Assembly (NCBI GenBank): GCA_003242735.1
Contig: QGVH01000004.1
Location: 62,001-126,000 of the forward strand
Length of the DNA: 64,000 nucleotides
Source of the DNA: a bacterium
GTDB taxonomy: Bacteria; Gemmatimonadota; Gemmatimonadetes; Longimicrobiales; RSA9
Reading direction: 5' to 3'
Part shown: piece after piece, positions 8,945 to 17,503 of the stretch
How the letters are laid out: each line of letters begins with the position of its first letter
Position numbering within the stretch: position 1 is the first letter of the stretch
Position numbers and translations under genes: made by a program
Notes under the pieces: generated by a model
The model's database searches: none
What the model saw: only the letters and a program-made list of their open reading frames with translations
Told to the model about the DNA's origin: nothing

Positions 8945-8984
8945 ACACCCGGCTGGTATGGGAACCAGCGGCGGCAACGGGTGT
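8945..8984 (-). terminator. Nested hairpin after the acyltransferase gene
   Basis: The outer stem ACACCC/GGGTGT (8945-8950 and 8979-8984) encloses an inner stem GCTGGT/ACCAGC (8952-8957 and 8964-8969) with a 6-nt loop. It begins 2 nt beyond the stop codon at 8987-8989, so it probably ends the long LPS/polysaccharide transcript. No T-tract follows. Confidence 0.5.
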
Positions 8985-8986
8985 GC

Positions 8987-9625
8987 TCAGCCGCCGCGCA
9001 GGCGGCTGGCGGCGCTCAAGAGATCACTCAGGCGGGACATGAGCTGGGAGGCGGCGGCGTCGACCAGCGCCTCGCGCTCGCGGCGATCGCGGACGGCCGG
9101 CCAGCGGAGCGGTTGGCCGAAGACGATCGCCACATCGGCCCGGCGCGGGCCGCGGGCCCACCGGGGCCAGGCCTCGTACGAGCCGGCGATGGCGGTCGGC
9201 ACCACCGGTACACCGGCCCGAAGGATCAGCCGGACGGTGCCGCGTCTGGGCGCCTGGAGCCGGCCGTCCCAGCTCCGCTCACCCTCGATGTAAATTCCGA
9301 CGCCTTGCCCCTCCTCGAGCCGGCGCAGCGCATGGCGCACGGCCTGCGGGTCGATCTCGAAGCGCCGGACCGGAAAGGAATGGAGCCGCGCCATGAGCCA
9401 GCGCATGGGCGGGCTGAGGAACTGGGTGCTCTTGGCCATGGTGTGGAGCACCCTGGGGCAGACGGCCTGGATGAGGATCGGATCCAGGACGCTCTGATGG
9501 TTGGCGATCAGCAGGAACGGCCCCGTGGACGGGATGTTCTCCATGCCTTGCACGTGGAGGCGGCCGCCCACGACGGGCCAGCCGGCCCGGACCAGCGCCT
9601 GGCAGCAACGGTACAGGCGGCTCAT
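8987..9625 (-). CDS. Lysophospholipid acyltransferase (PlsC-like)
   Basis: A 212-residue member of the 1-acyl-glycerol-3-phosphate acyltransferase family, which transfers an acyl chain to lysophosphatidate or a related lipid at the inner membrane. The catalytic NHX4D motif is seen as NHQSVLD (His43, Asp48). The second motif is YIEGERSWDG, a variant of the usual FPEGTRS. A hydrophobic stretch near 35-41 fits membrane association. The start ATG overlaps the stop of the upstream zinc-ribbon gene by 4 nt (ATGA), so the two are translationally coupled. It is the last gene of the long leftward run. Substrate (phospholipid or lipid A related) cannot be decided. Confidence 0.87.
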   Translation of the reverse strand: MSRLYRCCQALVRAGWPVVGGRLHVQGMENIPSTGPFLLIANHQSVLDPILIQAVCPRVLHTMAKSTQFLSPPMRWLMARLHSFPVRRFEIDPQAVRHALRRLEEGQGVGIYIEGERSWDGRLQAPRRGTVRLILRAGVPVVPTAIAGSYEAWPRWARGPRRADVAIVFGQPLRWPAVRDRREREALVDAAASQLMSRLSDLLSAASRLRGG

Positions 9626-10239
9626 CGGACCGAAATCCGCGGCTGGAACTCGACGATCTCGCCCCACCCAGCGCGGCGGTACAGGCGCCGGAGGGCCGCC
9701 TGGATCGTCTCCTCCCACAGGCGGACCGAAGCATCCGGGAAGCGGAACAGCACCACCGGGCCGCCGCGCATCCGGAGCTGGAGCCCGCTCGAGCTGGGCT
9801 GCACGGCAGCCACCGCTTCCAGGGGCCACCGGTGGGCCTGTCCCTCGCCGGGGGCGAAGGTCAAGGCTCGGCTCGTCAGGACGAGCGTCCCCTGCACCGC
9901 CGGGCCGAGGCGCTCGACCCGGCCCAGGTACCGCCCGCGAGCGTGGACGGGGGCGAGCCCGACCACGAACCGGGCAACGGCCGCGGTGCGCCGGTACTCG
10001 CGCTCGTCCGGCCCCGCCTCCGTTTCGTCCGGCAGCCGCACCGGCGGCAGCTCGGCGGCCCATTCGGCCGCGTGCCGGCGGACCGGCTGCCCGCCCACGG
10101 GCCGGGCCTCGATCTCCGCGCCCGCTCCCCGCCGGAAGCGGGCGCCGCACCGCTTGCACACCTCGCCCCTGCCCTCGGTCCGGATCGCGTCCTCGGCCCG
10201 GCAGAACGGGCAGGCCCAGAGCAGGTCGCGGATCGCCAT
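9622..10239 (-). CDS. Zinc-ribbon protein with possible GRAM/PH-like domain
   Basis: The protein has 205 residues. The N-terminus carries CPFC (10-13) and CKRC (28-31), a zinc ribbon. An Arg- and Glu-rich middle follows. The segment about 105-160 (LVLTSRALTFAPGEGQAHRWPLEAVAAVQPS) has the pattern of bacterial PH/GRAM-like domains, in which a strand reading tLtLTnxrL is followed by an interface to lipid or protein. The C-terminal helix (WEETIQAALRRLYRRAG) is amphipathic. It sits between a dolichol-phosphate mannose synthase-like gene and an acyltransferase and overlaps the latter by 4 nt, which suggests a lipid-linked role. The function is not known; the domain call is by pattern only. Confidence 0.6.
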   Translation of the reverse strand: MAIRDLLWACPFCRAEDAIRTEGRGEVCKRCGARFRRGAGAEIEARPVGGQPVRRHAAEWAAELPPVRLPDETEAGPDEREYRRTAAVARFVVGLAPVHARGRYLGRVERLGPAVQGTLVLTSRALTFAPGEGQAHRWPLEAVAAVQPSSSGLQLRMRGGPVVLFRFPDASVRLWEETIQAALRRLYRRAGWGEIVEFQPRISVR

Positions 10240-10246
10240 GGGATCC

Positions 10247-10984
10247 TCAGAGCCGTCCCAGGAGGTCCAGGATTCGCAGCTTCCAGACCTTCCAGACCGC
10301 TTCGAGCACGATGCGCTTGGACATCTTCGACTCGCCCAGCGTACGGTCCACGAACACGATCGGGATCTCCGCGATGCGGAACCCCTTCCGCCAGGCCCGG
10401 AAGCTCATCTCGATCTGGAATGCGTAGCCCTCGGACTCGACGCGGTCCAGGTCGATCGATTCCAAGACCTTTCGGCGGAAGCACTTGTACCCGCCGGTCG
10501 CATCCGCCACTGGAAGCCCCGTCACCCGCCGCGCGTAGACGTTGGCGAAGTAGGAGAGCAGCAGCCGGCCGATCGGCCAGTTGATCACCGTGACCCGGCC
10601 GTGGAGGTAACGGGAGCCGAGCACCACGTCGGCCTCCTCGATGGCCTCCAGGAACTGGGGGATGTGCGCCGGGTCGTGGGAGAAGTCCGCATCCATCTCG
10701 AAGAGGTACGCGTAGCCGCGTTCGAGGCCCCAGCGGAAGCCCTCGAGGTACGCGGTGCCGAGCCCGAGCTTGCCGCGCCGGTGGAGCACGTGGACCCGTG
10801 GGTTTTCTGCGGCGAGGCGGTCTGCGATCTCGCCGGTGCCGTCCGGCGATGCGTCGTCGATGACGAGGACGTCGAGCCTCGGGTCCTGCGCGAGGACCAT
10901 GGGGACGAGACGGGGCAGGTTCTCGCGCTCGTTGTAGGTCGGAATAATGACCAGGCCGCGGCCGTTGCGTGTTTCCTGGTTCAC
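10247..10984 (-). CDS. Polyprenol-phosphate mannosyltransferase-like GT2
   Basis: A 245-residue GT-A fold glycosyltransferase of the dolichol/polyprenol monophosphomannose synthase type, which loads a sugar from a nucleotide donor onto polyprenol phosphate at the cytoplasmic membrane face. Motifs include IIPTYNERENLP near the N-terminus, DDASPDGT, and the catalytic EMDADFSHDP. It has no C-terminal transmembrane helices, unlike the GT2 at 17504-18487. The start is GTG at 10984, overlapping the stop of the UPF0104 gene by 4 nt (GTGA). The donor sugar is inferred from similarity only. Confidence 0.88.
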   Translation of the reverse strand: MNQETRNGRGLVIIPTYNERENLPRLVPMVLAQDPRLDVLVIDDASPDGTGEIADRLAAENPRVHVLHRRGKLGLGTAYLEGFRWGLERGYAYLFEMDADFSHDPAHIPQFLEAIEEADVVLGSRYLHGRVTVINWPIGRLLLSYFANVYARRVTGLPVADATGGYKCFRRKVLESIDLDRVESEGYAFQIEMSFRAWRKGFRIAEIPIVFVDRTLGESKMSKRIVLEAVWKVWKLRILDLLGRL

Positions 10985-11946
10985 GGCGTTCCGGGGATCG
11001 GGTTCCGTTCTGGGGCCCCTTCGTGTCCGCGCAGCGCCGGCAGGGCGAGGAGCGGGAGGAGCTCGACGGCGGTGAACCAGAGCCGCGAGGCGAGGGAGAC
11101 GACGAGCGCGGCCGGCGCAGGCATCACGTCGGCCAGCAGCACGCCCATCAACCCTTCCCGCACCCCGATGCCGGCGGGCGCGAAGACGGCGATGTAGCCG
11201 CCCAGGTACGAGGCCGCGACCGTGCCGGCCACGTAGCGCAGGTGGCCCCCCGCATCCGGGTAGAACGAGATCACGAAGAGGACGAACGCGCCTCCCAAGA
11301 GAATCCAGGTCAGGCCGTAGGCAACCCCCCAGCGCGCCGCGTGACCGGGTCGCACCCCGGTGACCAGGTCCACCACCGTTCCCAGCCGGGGCACGCGGGC
11401 CCGGAGGGCTTCGGCCAGTCGCTGTCCGGCCGCGCACCGGAGCAGCCACAGGGACGCGATCACGCCGAGCAGCGCCGCGACGCCGGCCACGGCCCCCCGG
11501 CCGGTGGGCATGGCGACGGCCAGGAAGACGGCCCCCGAAACGAGGAACGCGAGCTGGCCGAACAGCGCCGCCGCGGTCGCGCCGACGGGCGGTAGGCCGG
11601 CCCGGCTCGCGAGCACGGCGAGGCCGGCGACCTGCCAGACCTTTCCGGGGACATAGCGCCCGAGACTGGCCAGGAAGTAGAGCCGGATGGTGGTCCGAAC
11701 GGCCGGCCGGCCGACGCCCAGATCCGCCATCACGGCGCGCCAGAGGAGCGCGTGGGCAAGGTACACCGCCAGGAGCAGCACGCTCGAGAGAACGAGCGGC
11801 GCCGCCGCCGGCCGCCAATCCGCGCCGCGGAGCGCCTTCAGTTCGCTCAGTCGGACGCCGAGCGTGCGGAAGAGCGCCCAGGAGACGACCAGGACGGCGA
11901 GCAACTGGGCGGTTCGCAGGAGGAGCCGCCGGCGCCGCTCGCTCAC
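10981..11946 (-). CDS. UPF0104/YbhN-like multi-pass membrane protein
   Basis: This 321-residue protein is almost entirely hydrophobic, with about 8 predicted helices. It carries the marks of the lysylphosphatidylglycerol synthase transmembrane/UPF0104 family, such as SLGRYVPGKVWQVAGL and PAGIGVREGLMG. Family members sit beside glycosyltransferases and are thought to move lipids or lipid-linked sugars. The GTG start at 11946 overlaps the methyltransferase stop by 4 nt. The family is clear; the transported molecule is unknown. Confidence 0.82.
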   Translation of the reverse strand: MSERRRRLLLRTAQLLAVLVVSWALFRTLGVRLSELKALRGADWRPAAAPLVLSSVLLLAVYLAHALLWRAVMADLGVGRPAVRTTIRLYFLASLGRYVPGKVWQVAGLAVLASRAGLPPVGATAAALFGQLAFLVSGAVFLAVAMPTGRGAVAGVAALLGVIASLWLLRCAAGQRLAEALRARVPRLGTVVDLVTGVRPGHAARWGVAYGLTWILLGGAFVLFVISFYPDAGGHLRYVAGTVAASYLGGYIAVFAPAGIGVREGLMGVLLADVMPAPAALVVSLASRLWFTAVELLPLLALPALRGHEGAPERNPIPGTP

Positions 11947-12659
11947 CGCCCTGCCTCCCGCACCGCCACGATCCCGATGCGCCGTCGCAGGGCCCCCACC
12001 CAGCGACCCAGCGCCCGCTCCAACCAGTTCCAGACGGGCAGGTGAGACGGCAGGTACGCCACGCGCTCCACCCGGAGCCCGGCGCGGCGGACGGCGGCCA
12101 CGAGCTCCTCCGCCCGGCGGAGCCCGATGTGGGACGGATCCGGCCGCATCAGCCCGCACCCCCGCAGCCGCTCGAAAACGTGCGTCGGGGACGGTGTGTA
12201 CAGCACGAGTCGGCCGCCCGGCCGCAGAACCCGGACGGCTTCCGAGAGGAGCGACGCCAACGTCGCATCGTCCAGGTGCTCGGTCACGTCCGCGGCCAGC
12301 GCCAGGTCCATGCTGCCGTCCGCCAGGGGTAGCCGGACGCCGTCCGCCCGGACGAACCGGGCGCTCCGGACTCCTTCCACCTCTGCGACCCGCCGGGCCA
12401 CCGGCAGCGCCGCCGGCGCCGGATCCACGCCCAGCGCCACGGCGCCGCGCCGCGCGCATTCGATCGCGAACGTGCCCATCCCGCAGCCGATGTCCACGAC
12501 CCGCAGGCCGTCGAGCGGCGGGAGCAGTGAGAGCACGTTCGCGACCCGCTGCCGCGCGAACCGCGAGCGCCGCGTGTAGCGTTCGGCGAGGTCCGCGTAG
12601 TACGCCTCGTCGTAGTGCTCCGCGACGTCATACGCCGTGGGCCCCGCGCTGCCGTTCAC
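11943..12659 (-). CDS. Class I SAM-dependent methyltransferase
   Basis: 238 residues. The SAM-binding glycine motif VDIGCGMGTF is followed by an acidic residue ending the second strand (GVDPAPAALP). RVLRPGGRLVLYTPSP is the post-core strand typical of this fold, and AADVTEHLDD resembles the usual motif after it. The location inside a polysaccharide block suggests methylation of a sugar, lipid or quinone, but the substrate cannot be told. The start is GTG at 12659, 1 nt after the YfhO stop codon. Confidence 0.83.
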   Translation of the reverse strand: MNGSAGPTAYDVAEHYDEAYYADLAERYTRRSRFARQRVANVLSLLPPLDGLRVVDIGCGMGTFAIECARRGAVALGVDPAPAALPVARRVAEVEGVRSARFVRADGVRLPLADGSMDLALAADVTEHLDDATLASLLSEAVRVLRPGGRLVLYTPSPTHVFERLRGCGLMRPDPSHIGLRRAEELVAAVRRAGLRVERVAYLPSHLPVWNWLERALGRWVGALRRRIGIVAVREAGR

Positions 12660-12660
12660 C

Positions 12661-15126
12661 CTATTCCCCTCCCCGACGCCGTCCGCGCACGGCGCCGCCC
12701 AGCGCGACCGCGAGCAGCAGTCCGAGCATACCCACGGACACGACGGCGGACGCCTGCAGGACCTCCGAGCGGTACTCGAATCGGACCTCGTGCGTTCCGG
12801 CCGGCACGGGTACCGCCCGGAAGGTGTAATCGGCCCGCAGGACCGGCGCGGGCTCGCCGTCCACCGTCGCGCGCCAGGCGGGGAAGTAGTTCTCCGAGAT
12901 CACCAGCAGCGCAGGCCGGTCCGTGGTCACCCGCAAGGTGTAGCGGTCCACTTCCCTGCCCAGCCATTCGACCGAGCCCTCCGGATCCGGCTCCACCGCC
13001 ACGCCGGCCGGGAGCGGCTCCGCCAGCAAGGCGGTGCGCCGCAGGTCCAGCTCCGGGTCCGCCAGGATCCGGGTCAGCGCCACATCGTCCGGAACCACCT
13101 CCACGCTGCCCACCAAGAACGCCCGCGGGAACGCGGTGTCGTTCCGGTAGACCACGGCCGTCGGGTCGCGGTAGACCTCCGTGAACCCGGCAGCGTCGCC
13201 CAGCGGTCCCGGGCTGACCAGGTACGTCGTGTTGGTCAGGTCCAGCAGACGCCGCGTCAGGTTGACGAGCGCATCTCCGCCCACCAGTGCGCGATAGCGC
13301 CCCAGCTCGTTGCCGTGGTGCCCGCCGATCTGCTCGAGGCCGTGGATCGCCAGCAGGTTCGGCGAACCGACCCGCCCCCGCGCCCCGCCGTACGTCCCGA
13401 TGTCCAGCACCCGGAACGGCTCGCCGCGGGCCTGCTCCGCCTGGAGGAACCGGATCGCGCCGTCCGGCGTGAAGAACACGGGGTCGACCGCTTCGTTCAT
13501 GAGCACCGTGCCGCGGACGAACTCCCGGTCCACCCGGTACAGGTCAATGGCCGCCAGCACGGCCAGCAGCACCAGCGTGCCCCGGGCGCTCAAGAGATCC
13601 CGCGAAGCGAGCTCCCACGCCCCTGCCACGGCCGCGGCCAGCAGGAAGGCGAGCCAGAAGCCGGTCCGGATCGCCGGCAGGTTCGCCTGGAACGCCGCCG
13701 CCTTGTCCGGTGCCATGTCCGGATAGATCACCGCCTGCCAGAACCCGGTGACGGCGCCGGCCGACTCGAGCAGCGCCAGCACCCCGAGGACGACCGCTGC
13801 AGCCCACAGCGCTCGCCGAACCGCCCGGCGCTCCTCCGGCGCGCCCTGCCGCCAGTCCAGCAGGCGCTGGAGCCCGATGGCGCCCAGGGTGGCGACGCTC
13901 AGGCCGACCAGGAAAATGATGATGGACGGCGCGCGGAAGAGCTTCACGCCGGGGATGAGGTAGAACAGCCTAAATGCCGGTGTCGTGGCGCCTAGGGCGT
14001 ATAGGACCGATGCAGTGCCGAGGGCCAGGAAGAACCAGGATCGGGCCTCCCGACGCCGCAGGAACGCCAGCGGGATGAGCAGCAGCGGGATGAGCCCCGC
14101 GTACTCGTGGTTCAGCTTGGCGTAGTTGCGACCCCAGTAGGTGTTGGCCGGCCTGGTCTCGCTGGGCATGTTCGCGCCGACGAACTCGGGCACGACCATG
14201 GCCATGGCCTCTTCCGGGTGCATGGACCACTGGGTCGAGTACTCGTAGGCGCTCTGCGCGTCGGCCTGGACGGTCCGCCCCGCCCGGTGCGACCACTCCC
14301 GGAGGTAGAGGAGCGGGGGCACGAACTGGACGGCCGCGCTGCCGACACCCAGCACGCCCGCCAGCGCGAACAGGCCGAGCAGTCGCGCGGCGCCCCCGGC
14401 GCTCCGTTCCGCCCTCCAGAGCTGCGCCAGCCGGAAGAGGAAGTACAGCGAGATGCCCCACACCGTGAAGTAGGCCGCCTGCATGTGGGACGTGAACATG
14501 AGGAGGGCGACGCCCAGCGCCAGAACGGCGAAGTCCTGGAGCCGGCGCCCGCGGATGGCGCGCTCCGTCAGCCAGAACGCGAGCGGCGCGAGGGCGGAGA
14601 CCAGCAGCTTGCCGTCGCCGCCCGGGAAGATGAGGCTGACCAGGTCGGCGCCCATCATGTAGACCAGGCCGCCGAAGAACGCGGGGCCGCGGCGCAGCCC
14701 GAGGCCGCGGCGCAGCCACAGGTAGCAGAAGACGCCGGCCAGGAAGACGTGGAGGATCATCTTCCAACCCCAGAACGTCGGGGTGCCGAGCAGGAAGAGC
14801 GCGAGCGTGAGCGGGTAGAAGATGTCCCCGTGCATCCCCTCGACGAACGGGATCCCGCCGAAGAGGTGCGGGTCCCAGAGGGGGAAGCGGTGGTGGGTCC
14901 GGACGAACTCCGTGTAGAAGTTCCGCGCGAAGTAGCTGAGCGCCGTCGTGTCCATGCCGAGCAGGCCGGCGGAGCCGAACACGAACTCGCGGAACAGCAG
15001 GATCGCGACGAGCGCGTACACGGCCGGCGGCAGCCAGGCCGGGATCCGGTCGTCGCTCCGCTCGTATCCTGCCGGCCGGGCGGCCGGCGCAGCGGGTCGG
15101 GTCTTCCCAGTTCGTGTCCGGGGCAC
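12661..15126 (-). CDS. YfhO-family multi-pass membrane glycosyltransferase-like protein
   Basis: 821 residues with about a dozen transmembrane segments. The first luminal loop contains FPLWDPHLFGGIPF, as in YfhO and GT-C-like proteins. The C-terminal 250 residues form a soluble domain (SENYFPAWRATVDGEP) followed by one last helix, which is the YfhO pattern. YfhO proteins use polyprenyl-linked sugars to glycosylate lipoteichoic acid or other surface polymers. In this diderm a polysaccharide or glycolipid target is likelier. The start is GTG at 15126, 4 nt after the GT4 stop codon. Confidence 0.8.
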   Translation of the reverse strand: MPRTRTGKTRPAAPAARPAGYERSDDRIPAWLPPAVYALVAILLFREFVFGSAGLLGMDTTALSYFARNFYTEFVRTHHRFPLWDPHLFGGIPFVEGMHGDIFYPLTLALFLLGTPTFWGWKMILHVFLAGVFCYLWLRRGLGLRRGPAFFGGLVYMMGADLVSLIFPGGDGKLLVSALAPLAFWLTERAIRGRRLQDFAVLALGVALLMFTSHMQAAYFTVWGISLYFLFRLAQLWRAERSAGGAARLLGLFALAGVLGVGSAAVQFVPPLLYLREWSHRAGRTVQADAQSAYEYSTQWSMHPEEAMAMVVPEFVGANMPSETRPANTYWGRNYAKLNHEYAGLIPLLLIPLAFLRRREARSWFFLALGTASVLYALGATTPAFRLFYLIPGVKLFRAPSIIIFLVGLSVATLGAIGLQRLLDWRQGAPEERRAVRRALWAAAVVLGVLALLESAGAVTGFWQAVIYPDMAPDKAAAFQANLPAIRTGFWLAFLLAAAVAGAWELASRDLLSARGTLVLLAVLAAIDLYRVDREFVRGTVLMNEAVDPVFFTPDGAIRFLQAEQARGEPFRVLDIGTYGGARGRVGSPNLLAIHGLEQIGGHHGNELGRYRALVGGDALVNLTRRLLDLTNTTYLVSPGPLGDAAGFTEVYRDPTAVVYRNDTAFPRAFLVGSVEVVPDDVALTRILADPELDLRRTALLAEPLPAGVAVEPDPEGSVEWLGREVDRYTLRVTTDRPALLVISENYFPAWRATVDGEPAPVLRADYTFRAVPVPAGTHEVRFEYRSEVLQASAVVSVGMLGLLLAVALGGAVRGRRRGGE

Positions 15127-15130
15127 GGGG

Positions 15131-16240
15131 CTACCTCGACTCGTTCAACAGGGTCCGATAGATCTCCTGGTGGCGCCTGGCGAGCCGCTCGAGGCTCCAG
15201 CGCTGCACCACGCGATCCCGGGCGCGCCGGCCCAGCTTCGCCAGGTCGGCGTCCCGGAGCAGTGCGGCGAGCCGGGCCGCCAGGTCCTCGGGGTCGGCCG
15301 GCCGGAAGAGGGTGCCCACCTCCTCATCCACGATCTCCGGCAACCCTCCGACGCGGGAGGCGGCGACCGGTCGGCCGCAGCTCATGGCCTCGAGGGCGGC
15401 CACGCTCGTGGCCTCCATGAGCGAGGGGAACACCGCCACGTCCGCTTCGGCGTAGAGCGCCGGCATTTCGGTGTTGGGCCGGGCGCCGAGGAAGCGGATG
15501 GCGTCTGCGACGCCGAGCTCCCGCGCCAGCGCCTCCAGCCGCGGCCGCTCCGGGCCGTCGCCCACGATCAGCGCCTCCACGTCCAACTCCCGGCGCAGCA
15601 ACGGCATGGCGCGGATGAAGTACTCTACCCCGTTCTTGGGGAAAAGGCGCCGAGGCACGATGACGCGCCGGCGGCCGTCCATCGTCCTCGGCGGCGCACC
15701 GATGGGCCGGAACAGTTCCGTGTCCACCCCGTTGGTCAGGGCCTCCGCCCGCGGGTGCGGGTACAGCTCCAGCGCGACGTCGCGGATCTCCTCGCTCGCC
15801 GCGAGCAGCCAGTCCGCGGCGCGGATGATCCGTCGCAGGACGGGGCGCCACGCCGGTCGCTTCGCCAGGCGCAGGAAGTGGGAGGTGTGGAGGGTGAGGA
15901 CCATCGGCTTGCCGAAGCGCGCCTGTGCGAGCATCGCGGGCGGCGCGGAGGCGAACGTCTGGGCGTGGAGGACGTCCGCCTGCCGGGCGAGCGGCAGGTA
16001 GGTGGGGATGGACGCCAGCGTGTGGGCGATCCAGCCGGCCGGCGACTTGCCCGGGAACCAGGTCCGGATCACCTGCACGCCATCCATGACCTCCCGCGCC
16101 GGCGCCTCCGGCTTGGACCGGGAGGTGACCATGGTCACCTCGTCGCCGAGGCGGACCAGCTCGCGGCAGAGATAGTACGCGTGGCTCTCGAGCCCGCCGA
16201 CCTCGGGCGGGAAGTAGATGCACTGCTGGAGGATCCTCAC
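15131..16240 (-). CDS. Glycosyltransferase family 4
   Basis: A 369-residue GT-B retaining glycosyltransferase. The N-terminal domain begins RILQQCIYFPPEVGGLESHAY, with the glycine-rich acceptor loop. The C-terminal domain has VIVPRRLFPKNG, IVGDGPERPRL and the EX7E-type donor site in SLMEATSVAALEAMSCGRPV. It transfers a sugar from a nucleotide donor in surface-polysaccharide assembly. The GTG start overlaps the wecB stop by 4 nt. Sugar specificity is unknown. Confidence 0.9.
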   Translation of the reverse strand: MRILQQCIYFPPEVGGLESHAYYLCRELVRLGDEVTMVTSRSKPEAPAREVMDGVQVIRTWFPGKSPAGWIAHTLASIPTYLPLARQADVLHAQTFASAPPAMLAQARFGKPMVLTLHTSHFLRLAKRPAWRPVLRRIIRAADWLLAASEEIRDVALELYPHPRAEALTNGVDTELFRPIGAPPRTMDGRRRVIVPRRLFPKNGVEYFIRAMPLLRRELDVEALIVGDGPERPRLEALARELGVADAIRFLGARPNTEMPALYAEADVAVFPSLMEATSVAALEAMSCGRPVAASRVGGLPEIVDEEVGTLFRPADPEDLAARLAALLRDADLAKLGRRARDRVVQRWSLERLARRHQEIYRTLLNESR

Positions 16241-17397
16241 TCGGCCTCCCAGTCGGTCGTCTGGCGCGGCCGCCCCGTGAGGTGGTGGACGACGATGTCC
16301 GCGATCCGCCGCCCTGCCTGCCCGTCGCCGTAGGGGTTGCGCGCGGTCGCCATGGCGCGGCGGGCGGTCTCGTCGGAGAGGAGCTCGTCCGCGGCCTGGA
16401 GGATCCGGTCGCGGCCGGTGCCCACGAGGCGGGCGACGCCCGCGCGCACGCCCTCGGGCCGCTCCGTCACCTCCCGCAGGACGAGGACCGGGGTGCCGAA
16501 GCTCGGCGCCTCCTCCTGGATGCCGCCGGAGTCGGTGAGGACCAGCGTCGCGCGCCGGAGCGCCGCGGCGAGGTCCGCGTAGTCCAGCGGCGCGGTGAGG
16601 CGGATGCGGGGGTGGCCGGAGAGCAGCTCCTCCGCCGGGCCGCGCACGTTCGGGTTCGGGTGGACGGGATACAGGAACACCGTGTCCGTGTGCCGGTCCG
16701 CGAGCGTCCGGATCGCCTGGAAGATCTCACGCAGCGGCGCGCCGAACGACTCCCGCCGGTGGGCGGTCACCAGGACGAGCCGCCGCCCCTCCGCCAGCGC
16801 TTCCCGCAACGCCGGGTTGGAAACGGGACGGTCCTGCGCCGCGATGCCGAGGAGCGCGTCCACCACGGTGTTGCCGGTCAGGTAGACCTGGTCGGCCGGC
16901 ACGCCCTCCCGGAGCAAGTTCTCCCGCGCCTGCCGCGTCGGCGCGAAGTGCAGGTCCGCGACTCCGCCGGCCAGCTTCCGGAACACCTCCTCCGGGTACG
17001 GCTGCCACTTGTCGCCGCTGCGCAGCCCGGCCTCGACGTGCCCGACCCGGATCCGCTCGAAGAACGCGGCCAGGGCCGCGAACAGGACGGTCGCCGTGTC
17101 GCCCTGGACCAGCACCAGGTCCGGCCGGTACGCGCCCAGTACCGGCCGGAGCCCGGTGAGGCAGCCCTGCGCGACGTCGTACAGGTCCTGACCCTCCCGC
17201 ATGATGCCCAGGTCCCAGTCCACGGGCAGCGCGAAGACCTCGAGCACCTGGTCCAGGAGGTCCGTGTGCTGGCCCGTGAGCGCCACACGGGTCTCCACCG
17301 CGTCCGCGTGCGCCTGGAGCGCGTGCACCACGGGCGCGAGCTTGATGCCCTCCGGGCGCGTTCCCACCACGACCAGGATCCTGGGGCGATCGGCCAT
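16237..17397 (-). CDS. wecB: UDP-N-acetylglucosamine 2-epimerase (non-hydrolysing)
   Basis: 386 residues. The enzyme interconverts UDP-GlcNAc and UDP-ManNAc, the donor for enterobacterial-common-antigen-like or capsular sugars. Signatures are GTRPEGIKLAPV at the N-terminus, VQGDTAT, GHVEAGLRSGD, YPEEVFRK and DSGGIQEEAPSFGTPVLVLR, all diagnostic for the non-hydrolysing family. No WecC dehydrogenase gene is seen in the window. The ATG at 17397 fits the family N-terminus. It is the first gene after a 106-bp gap following the GT2 gene. Confidence 0.94.
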   Translation of the reverse strand: MADRPRILVVVGTRPEGIKLAPVVHALQAHADAVETRVALTGQHTDLLDQVLEVFALPVDWDLGIMREGQDLYDVAQGCLTGLRPVLGAYRPDLVLVQGDTATVLFAALAAFFERIRVGHVEAGLRSGDKWQPYPEEVFRKLAGGVADLHFAPTRQARENLLREGVPADQVYLTGNTVVDALLGIAAQDRPVSNPALREALAEGRRLVLVTAHRRESFGAPLREIFQAIRTLADRHTDTVFLYPVHPNPNVRGPAEELLSGHPRIRLTAPLDYADLAAALRRATLVLTDSGGIQEEAPSFGTPVLVLREVTERPEGVRAGVARLVGTGRDRILQAADELLSDETARRAMATARNPYGDGQAGRRIADIVVHHLTGRPRQTTDWEAE

Positions 17398-17454
17398 CCG
17401 GCAGCCTCGATCGGAAGAATGTGGAGCGGAGATCGGGGGCCCGTCGCCTCCCTA

Positions 17455-17469
17455 CCCCGGTCACCGGGG
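17455..17469 (-). terminator. Short hairpin between the GT2 gene and wecB
   Basis: CCCCGG-TCA-CCGGGG lies in the 106-bp gap. It is flanked by GCCTC (17446-17450) and GAGGC (17481-17485), which could lengthen the stem with interior mismatches. There is no T-tract. It may be a partial terminator or processing site that sets wecB apart from rpoN. No confident promoter for wecB was found downstream of it. Confidence 0.35.
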
Positions 17470-17503
17470 GGCGTTCGGGCGAGGCTCCCTCCCCTGCCCT
17501 GCC

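Noticed and set aside
8941-8990. Riboswitch or signal-recognition RNA
   Set aside because: The nested stem-loop shows none of the conserved core motifs of SRP RNA, cobalamin, TPP or GEMM riboswitches, and its position at a stop codon fits a terminator.
8854-9042. Possible 62-residue plus-strand peptide
   Set aside because: No ribosome-binding site, crosses the end of the acyltransferase gene and its terminator, and has no recognisable sequence.
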